Source: 66-474 sp035249175 (lineage in GTDB: Bacteria; Pseudomonadota; Gammaproteobacteria; Xanthomonadales; Rhodanobacteraceae). Taken from it: a DNA stretch of 64,000 nt. Of this stretch, positions 58,774 through 64,000 are shown piece after piece. Numbering within the stretch: position 1 is the stretch's first letter; every line of letters starts with the position of its first letter. A program made the position numbers and the translations under genes. The notes under the pieces were generated by a model. It saw nothing but the letters and a program-made list of their open reading frames with translations, had not been told where the DNA came from and searched no databases. Where the stretch lies: contig DATFGT010000051.1 in assembly GCA_035249175.1 (NCBI GenBank), forward strand, positions 68,068 through 132,067, written 5' to 3'.

Positions 58774-61737
58774 ATGAAACGCATGTTGATCAACGCAACT
58801 CAGCGTGAGGAGTTGCGTGTGGCCATCGTCGATGGCCAAGCCCTGTACGACCTCGACCTCGAAATCCCCGCACGCGAACAGAAAAAGTCGAACATCTACA
58901 AAGCCCGCATCACGCGGGTCGAACCTTCCCTTGAAGCTTGCTTCGTCGATTACGGCGCCGAGCGCCACGGCTTCCTTCCGCTGAAGGAAATCGCCCGCGA
59001 GTACTTCACGCCCGGCGCCGACCACAACAAGGCCGGCATCCGCGAGCTGCTGAAGGAGGGCCAGCAGCTCATCGTGCAGGTCGAAAAGGAAGAGCGCGGT
59101 AACAAGGGGGCCGCGCTCACCACCTATATCTCTCTGGCCGGCCGCTACATGGTGCTGATGCCCAACAGCCCGAACGCGGGCGGGGTATCGCGCCGCATCG
59201 AGGGCGACGATCGGCAGGCGCTGAAGGAAGCGCTGCAGCATGTGACGGTGCCGGAAGAAATGGGCCTGATCGTGCGCACCGCAGGCGTCGGCCGCGACGC
59301 CGAGGAACTGCAGTGGGACCTCGATTACCTGCTGCAACTGTGGAAGGCCATTTCCGAGGCCGCCGCCGCAAAATCCGCGCCGTTCCTGATCTACCAGGAA
59401 TCGAAACTCTTCATCCGCGCGTTGCGCGATTACCTGCGCGCCGACATCGGCGAAATCCTGATCGACGAACCGGCGCTGTACGAGGACGCCAAACAGTTCA
59501 TGCAGCAGGTGATGCCGAACAGCCTGCGCAAGCTGAAACTGTACGACGACACCACCCCGCTGTTCACGCGCTTCCAGATCGAAACCCAGATCGAAAGCGC
59601 CTACGACCGCAACGTCCGATTGCCGTCCGGTGGTTCGATCGTGATCGACCCCACCGAGGCGCTCACCTCCATCGACATTAACTCGGCCCGCGCCACCAAG
59701 GGCAGCGACATCGAGGACACCGCATTTCACACCAACTGCGAGGCCGCGGTCGAGATCGCCCGCCAGCTGCGCATCCGCGATTTGGGCGGGCTGATCGTCA
59801 TCGACTTCATCGACATGGAAAGCGCGCGCCACCAGCGCGAGGTCGAGGAAAAACTCCGCAACGCGCTGAAGCTGGACCGCGCGCGCGTGCAGATCGGCCG
59901 CATCTCGCGCTTCGGCCTGCTGGAACTGTCACGCCAGCGCCTGCGTCCCAGTCTGGAAGAATCGACGCAGATCGTATGCCCACGCTGCGATGGTCACGGC
60001 CGCATCCGCGGCATCGAATCGCTGTCGCTGTCCGCGTTGCGTTTGATCGAAGAGCACGCGATGAAGGAAAACACCGGGCAGGTGCTGGTGCAGGCACCCG
60101 CGCGCGTGGCCAACTTCCTGCTCAACGAAAAGCGTTCCAGCGTGGTCGAGATCGAACTGCGCCACAAGGTGCACGTGGTGATCGTCGCGGACGAAAACCT
60201 GGAAACCCCCCATCTCGAAATCACCCGCATACGCGACAGCGAGATGGGCGAACACGCCAAGCCAAGTTACGAGCGCCTGACCGAAGTTGCCGCCGCGCCG
60301 CAACCGCGGATGGGCGTGGTCAGCCACGGCGAGGAACCTGCGGTCAGCGGCATCCAGCGCGTGACCCCGATGCCGCAGCGCGAGGAAACCGCGCCGTCGC
60401 CGGCGCCCGTTCCCGCCGTCGCCACGTCCACTCCCGCCGCAGCTTCTGGCGGTTTGCTGGGCCGCCTGTTCGGCTGGTTCCGCGCAGCGCCGGCGCCGGA
60501 AGCTGCGCTTGCTGAGCTGACGCAGCCGCAACACGCATCGCCATCTGGCCATGCCCAACGTCGCGAACGTCCTTCCGAACGGCGTGCTGACGGGTCGCGC
60601 GCTCGCCGCAACAGCCACGACCGCGATCGCGACGGCGAATCACGCCGCGGCCGCCAACAAGGCCAGCAACAACCGAAGGGTTCGCCGGCCAAATCGAACA
60701 AGTCACGCGGCGAAGACCCGCAGCGCCAGGCGCGCGCGGCGCAGAAACCGGTTGCGCCCACGGCATCGAAGCCAGCCACCGACTTCCGAGCACAGGAATC
60801 GAAGCCCACGCGCGACGAATCCACGACTGCAGCGCCACACCACGACACACAGGGTCTGGCCACCGCGAAACCCGCGGCCGCGCCGGACACTGATATCGAA
60901 GCAACCAAGCCCATCGAAAACGTTGTCGCCGGCGGCGAAGCTCCCGCTACTCCGGCGGCCGGGGCGGACGCCGCAGGCACTGGCAAGCGCCGCCGCGGTC
61001 GTCGCGGTGGACGTCGTCGCAAGCATGCCAGCGCCGCACAGAATGGTGCCGCGCCTGCCACGCCGCGCGACGTCGACGACGAAGATGCCGATCGCGGTAG
61101 CGGCTCGCCTTCACACGCCGAGCATCCCTCGATGTCGCGCACGGGGGAACCAACCCGGGAAGCACAGGCGGTAGCCGGCGACAAGGCTTCCCCTCCAGCG
61201 CCACCGACTCCGGCCGCGCCTGCGGTGGGTGAGCACATGCCGGTTACGCCGCCGTTGTTCACGACGCCAGAGCATCAGCCTGCGCCGCAGCCTTCATCAC
61301 AATCGATTGCGGCCAGCGCACCCCTCAATGACATGCCGAAGTCCACGGCACCCGTGCCATCGCCCGCGTCTGTCGCCGTCTCGCCCAGCGTGCGCCCGGT
61401 GTCGCGCGCGCCGGAGCCGCCGGGTCTCGCGCAATCGAATGCGCCCGCGGTAGCGAACTTGACGCCTTCATTGGCGCCCGCCGCGACCGCGCCCATGCCA
61501 CCCGCGAACGCCACTGCACCCGCAGTGCCGAAGCCGGAACCTGTCACGCCGTCGCTGTTCGCGGCGCCGCCTGCGGCGCGTCCGCTGACGCAGCCATTGC
61601 CGCGCCATCCGGCGATTCCGACGCCGCGTCCGCTCTCCGGTGCGATCCGCCCCATGCTCGCGCCGAATGTGTTGCCGGCCAAGCCGTCGCCCGCGACGGG
61701 AACGCCATCTCCGGAATCCGGCAAGCCGCAGGAATGA
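58774..61737 (+). CDS. rne: Ribonuclease E
   Basis: A 987-residue endoribonuclease that starts decay of most mRNAs and processes stable RNA. Features in order: MKRMLINATQREELRVAIVDG at the start, the S1 domain at about residues 40-125, the 5' sensor/RNase H-like area, the DNase I-like catalytic domain with IDPTEALTSIDINS near residue 291 and LIVIDFIDM near 341 (Mg-binding aspartates), and the Zn-link CPRCDGHG at about 403-410. From about residue 530 the protein is low-complexity, rich in Pro/Ala/Arg, with arginine clusters (KRRRGRRGGRRRKHA) that should bind RNA and the degradosome partners. It ends near the repeat copy at 61758. Confidence 0.97.
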   Translation: MKRMLINATQREELRVAIVDGQALYDLDLEIPAREQKKSNIYKARITRVEPSLEACFVDYGAERHGFLPLKEIAREYFTPGADHNKAGIRELLKEGQQLIVQVEKEERGNKGAALTTYISLAGRYMVLMPNSPNAGGVSRRIEGDDRQALKEALQHVTVPEEMGLIVRTAGVGRDAEELQWDLDYLLQLWKAISEAAAAKSAPFLIYQESKLFIRALRDYLRADIGEILIDEPALYEDAKQFMQQVMPNSLRKLKLYDDTTPLFTRFQIETQIESAYDRNVRLPSGGSIVIDPTEALTSIDINSARATKGSDIEDTAFHTNCEAAVEIARQLRIRDLGGLIVIDFIDMESARHQREVEEKLRNALKLDRARVQIGRISRFGLLELSRQRLRPSLEESTQIVCPRCDGHGRIRGIESLSLSALRLIEEHAMKENTGQVLVQAPARVANFLLNEKRSSVVEIELRHKVHVVIVADENLETPHLEITRIRDSEMGEHAKPSYERLTEVAAAPQPRMGVVSHGEEPAVSGIQRVTPMPQREETAPSPAPVPAVATSTPAAASGGLLGRLFGWFRAAPAPEAALAELTQPQHASPSGHAQRRERPSERRADGSRARRNSHDRDRDGESRRGRQQGQQQPKGSPAKSNKSRGEDPQRQARAAQKPVAPTASKPATDFRAQESKPTRDESTTAAPHHDTQGLATAKPAAAPDTDIEATKPIENVVAGGEAPATPAAGADAAGTGKRRRGRRGGRRRKHASAAQNGAAPATPRDVDDEDADRGSGSPSHAEHPSMSRTGEPTREAQAVAGDKASPPAPPTPAAPAVGEHMPVTPPLFTTPEHQPAPQPSSQSIAASAPLNDMPKSTAPVPSPASVAVSPSVRPVSRAPEPPGLAQSNAPAVANLTPSLAPAATAPMPPANATAPAVPKPEPVTPSLFAAPPAARPLTQPLPRHPAIPTPRPLSGAIRPMLAPNVLPAKPSPATGTPSPESGKPQE

Positions 61738-61757
61738 CCTGCGGCTGACATCCGGGT

Positions 61758-61808
61758 TCGGTCGAGGCGGTTGCTGTGGAAGAGTCAGGCCATGGAAGGC
61801 CATTCCCG
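61758..61808 (-). repeat. Interspersed repeat, core form, copy 6
   Basis: On the minus strand it reads CCCGGGAATGGCCTTCCATGG, shorter match at its edge, then CCTGACTCTTCCACAGCAAC and CGCCTCGACC. It lies in the convergent gap between rne and the response-regulator gene, where it may also serve as a hairpin at transcript ends. Confidence 0.78.
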
Positions 61809-61862
61809 GGCCGCCACGACGCCGTGCGTGTCAGGCTGCCAACCCATCAGGCGGCGCAGCAA

Positions 61863-62516
61863 TCAAGGACGATCGCCGAACGATTCCTCACCCAGAAGTC
61901 CATGCGCCGACAACACGTGCGCCAGCGCAATGGTGTGCTGCACGCTCAGTTTTTCGAACAGGCGCTGCTTGTAGGTGGATACGGTCTTGGCGCTGAGGTG
62001 CAAACGGGCGGCGACTTCATTGACGGCCAGCCCGCGCGCCAGCATCAAGGCGACTTCCAGCTCGCGCGATGACAACGATTCCAGCGGCGACGCATCCCCA
62101 TCCACGGCTGCCAGCGCCATCTCGCGCGCGACGGTGGCATCGAGGTAGCGATTGCCCTGCGCCACGGCGCGTACAGCGGTCAGCAATTCTTCGGCGGGAC
62201 AACCTTTGGTGAGATAGCCCAGCGCGCCTGATTGCAACAGGCGGCGGGGAAATTGCGCGTCCTGCACCACCGTAAGGATCACGATGTGCGTGGGCAGGCC
62301 GGAACGTTGCACCCGTTCGGTGAGTTCGATGCCGCTCATGCCCGGCATGTGCACATCGATCAATGCGACATCGGGCTTGAGCGCGCGAACCAGGCGCAAC
62401 CCGTCTTCCGCATTGCTGGCTTCGCCCGCCACTTCGATGTCGGGTTGCCCGGAAAGGATCAGGCAAAATCCCGAACGCACCAATTCATGATCATCCACCA
62501 AGACCACGCGAATCAT
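61863..62516 (-). CDS. NarL/FixJ-family response regulator (GacA/UvrY-like)
   Basis: A 217-residue two-component regulator. ATG 62516 has GGGGGAG five bases upstream; the open frame further up is not coding. The receiver domain (about 1-120) shows VVLVDDHELVRSG, phosphorylation site Asp near residue 54 in ALIDVHMPGMSGIE, and the conserved Thr and Lys (ILTVVQD; YLTKGCPAEELL). The LuxR-type helix-turn-helix lies at about 150-205 (LSSRELEVALMLARGLAVNEVAARLHLSAKTVSTYK, read in parts). Similarity is closest to GacA/UvrY/VarA regulators, which control small RNAs of the Csr system, but no barA or uvrC neighbour is visible. The cognate kinase is not in the window. Confidence 0.92.
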   Translation of the reverse strand: MIRVVLVDDHELVRSGFCLILSGQPDIEVAGEASNAEDGLRLVRALKPDVALIDVHMPGMSGIELTERVQRSGLPTHIVILTVVQDAQFPRRLLQSGALGYLTKGCPAEELLTAVRAVAQGNRYLDATVAREMALAAVDGDASPLESLSSRELEVALMLARGLAVNEVAARLHLSAKTVSTYKQRLFEKLSVQHTIALAHVLSAHGLLGEESFGDRP

Positions 62517-62596
62517 GCCGCTCCCCCAAGAGTGTGCCGATGCGGGTTTACGGGCAACCCTAGACCGCGGTGCCGGCGATTGCAAGGGTTGGTATT

Positions 62597-62710
62597 GCGA
62601 TCGTCCCTGATCGCCACGTTGGGGAAGCGAACGGCAAAGCATGAACCGGTCAAATGCTCACGCCAGAACAGCCATCCATGGCCTGACTTTTCACGACAGC
62701 TCGCGTTAGC
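62597..62710 (+). repeat. Interspersed repeat, long form, copy 7
   Basis: Begins GCGATCGTCCCTGATCGC at 62597, has a spacer of the same length as copy 1, then the core with CCAGAACAGCCATCCATGG from 62663 and CCTGACTTTTCACGACAGC. It ends about 38 bp before the cysteine-synthase-like gene, between two divergent genes, so it may influence either promoter. Confidence 0.85.
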
Positions 62711-62747
62711 AGGCCGGATCGCGTTTCAAAGCACATAGAATATCGGC

Positions 62748-63809
62748 ATGTACACATGGACCCGCCGCGCGATCGCAGCGCTCGAAGCCGAGGCCGCGCG
62801 TTCGGCCGACACCCACCTGATCCGCCTCGACCTGCCGGCGTTCCCCGGCATTCCGCTGTACTTCAAGGACGAGTCCGTGCATCCCACCGGCAGCCTGAAA
62901 CACCGGCTGGGGCGCTCGCTGTTCCTGTACGCGATCTGCAACGGCTGGCTCGATGAAGACCGTCCCGTGATCGAGGCGTCCAGCGGCAGCACCGCGATTT
63001 CGGAAGCGTACTTCGCGCGCCTTTTGAACTTGCCGTTCTTCGCCGTGATGCCGCGCCGGACGTCGAAACAGAAGATCGCGCAGATCGAATTCTTCGGCGG
63101 GCAGTGCCATCTCATCGACGACACCGACGTGTACGGCGCGGCGCAGCGGCTGGCCGAACGTTGCGGCGGGCACTACATGGATCAATTCACCTACGCCGAG
63201 CGCGCCACCGACTGGCGTGGCAACAACAACATCGCCGAATCGATCTTCCGCCAGATGCAACGCGAGGCCGACCCGGTGCCGCGCTGGATCGTGGTCAGCG
63301 CCGGCACCGGCGGCACTTCGGCCACCTTGGGTCGGTACATCCGTTACGGCAGCGCACAGCGAAGCGAAACCCGGCTCGCGGTGGTCGACCCCGAGAACTC
63401 GGTATTCGCGGACTTTTACGAAACAGGCGACGCCACCCTGACGCTCGAACGCGGCTCTCGCATCGAAGGCATCGGTCGCCCGCGCGTCGAACCTTCATTC
63501 CTGCCCGGCATGATCGACCGGATGATTCGCGTCGCCGACGGCGACAGCATGGCCGCGCTGCGGGTGCTGGAGAAATTGCTCGGCCGCCGCTGTGGCGGTT
63601 CCACTGGCACCAACTTCGTCGGTGCACTGCAGTTGATGTCGGAGATGCGGGCGGCTGGCGAAACCGGGCCGGTGGTCACGCTGATCTGCGACAGCGGCGA
63701 ACGCTACGCCGGCACGTATTACAACGACGCATGGCTTGTGGCGGAAAACCTGGAGATCGCGCCCGCGCTCGCGCGTCTGAAACGGATCGCCGATACTGGC
63801 GGCGCCTGA
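62748..63809 (+). CDS. PLP-dependent cysteine synthase-like enzyme
   Basis: A 353-residue fold-type II PLP enzyme. The Schiff-base lysine is in PTGSLKHR at about residue 51; the substrate/phosphate loops are in EASSGSTAIS (near 81-90) and SAGTGGTSATLG (near 184-195), and the last PLP-contacting element is in LICDSGERYAGTYYND. The order and spacing match the cysteine synthase/Cds1-like subgroup, whose members are sometimes L-cysteine desulfhydrases rather than biosynthetic synthases. The N-terminal 20 residues differ from CysK/CysM. No cysE or sulfur-assimilation gene is next to it, so biosynthesis versus degradation of cysteine cannot be decided. Confidence 0.87.
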   Translation: MYTWTRRAIAALEAEAARSADTHLIRLDLPAFPGIPLYFKDESVHPTGSLKHRLGRSLFLYAICNGWLDEDRPVIEASSGSTAISEAYFARLLNLPFFAVMPRRTSKQKIAQIEFFGGQCHLIDDTDVYGAAQRLAERCGGHYMDQFTYAERATDWRGNNNIAESIFRQMQREADPVPRWIVVSAGTGGTSATLGRYIRYGSAQRSETRLAVVDPENSVFADFYETGDATLTLERGSRIEGIGRPRVEPSFLPGMIDRMIRVADGDSMAALRVLEKLLGRRCGGSTGTNFVGALQLMSEMRAAGETGPVVTLICDSGERYAGTYYNDAWLVAENLEIAPALARLKRIADTGGA

Positions 63810-63831
63810 CCGCGCCGGAAGCCGATCGCGC

Positions 63832-64000
63832 ATGACCGCCCTCACCCGATTGCGCGAAGACCCACTGCTGAAGACGTTGCTGCACACCGGCAAGCGCGAC
63901 GTGCCGGTGACGGTCGCGCTGCGCAACACCGCGGCCATCGTGTTGCCGTTGCTCGTCGGCGCGCTGACCGATCACCTGTTCGCAGGTCTCGGCGTTTCGG
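63832..64000 (+). CDS. Membrane protein, N-terminal fragment (FUSC-like), cut by the right edge
   Basis: The first 56 residues of a membrane protein that continues beyond the window. ATG 63832 lies 22 bp after the previous gene on the same strand. The sequence MTALTRLREDPLLKTLLHTG is followed by RDVPVTVALRNTAAIVLPLLVGAL and the start of a second hydrophobic helix, a pattern like the N-terminus of FUSC/YccS-type transporters (aromatic acid exporter family). The assignment rests on a short segment and is provisional. Confidence 0.55.
   Translation, partial: MTALTRLREDPLLKTLLHTGKRDVPVTVALRNTAAIVLPLLVGALTDHLFAGLGVS

Noticed and set aside
1..64000. tRNA, rRNA, CRISPR array, prophage, IS transposase
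   Set aside because: No cloverleaf with a GTTCGAATC-type T-arm, no regularly spaced direct repeats, and no integrase or transposase motif was seen.

Overview
The window is high-GC, gene-dense chromosomal DNA from a gammaproteobacterium. The combination of leuS, a rluC/rne divergent pair, rpoE-rseA-mucD, piuC beside a TonB receptor, a SufT-type assembly factor and several secreted peptidases points to the Lysobacterales (Xanthomonadales), probably Rhodanobacteraceae. This is inferred from gene content and protein style; the genus cannot be fixed from sequence alone. No rRNA, tRNA, CRISPR array, prophage or insertion-sequence transposase was found.

Layout. 1-9.1 kb: the 5' part of leuS (minus strand), then plus-strand genes for a secreted amidohydrolase, a CnoX-like thioredoxin, a small membrane protein, a Hanks-type kinase fused to a formylglycine-enzyme-like (FGE-like) domain, a free-standing second copy of that domain, and a serine carboxypeptidase. 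9.3-21.2 kb: DUF502 protein, thpR, a beta-CASP metallo-hydrolase, an M13 lipoprotein peptidase, a siderophore-type TonB receptor behind a strong Fur-box match, DUF3147 protein, piuC and rapA. 21.4-30.7 kb (mostly minus): secF-secD-yajC, a one-domain asparaginase (plus), two secreted S53 peptidases flanking a small membrane protein, and sufT. 30.8-37.6 kb: the transhydrogenase genes pntB and pntAB are separated from pntAA by an ECF sigma / membrane protein / DUF3106 cassette and a double-DTG aspartyl protease. 37.7-41.8 kb: a tightly overlapping nitroreductase / 5'-nuclease / Nudix operon, then a TMEM43-like protein and a metallo-beta-lactamase-fold hydrolase. 42-47.9 kb: the envelope-stress operon rpoE-rseA-mucD and a GGDEF/EAL protein coupled to a small unknown gene. 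47.9-55 kb: a FadB-like enzyme, a SnoaL-like protein, a CadC-like regulator divergent from an autotransporter lipoprotein, and a small secreted protein. 55-64 kb: DUF2058, slyX-ugd, rluC | rne, a GacA/UvrY-type response regulator, a cysteine-synthase-like enzyme and the start of a membrane protein.

Themes. Many genes serve the cell envelope: protein export (SecDF-YajC), periplasmic quality control (MucD under RpoE/RseA), secreted proteolysis (S10, M13, two S53, aspartyl protease) and iron uptake (TonB receptor, PiuC). The most distinctive unexplained features are: an interspersed intergenic repeat family (long form about 114 bp, core about 47 bp) present at seven loci; a kinase whose catalytic loop lacks the catalytic aspartate, next to a partial duplicate of its own C-terminal domain; the split pnt operon; a diguanylate cyclase/phosphodiesterase with a degraded EAL site; and a regulator/autotransporter/small-secreted-protein locus with duplicated translation-initiation regions. 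All calls come from reading the sequence; no database search was possible.
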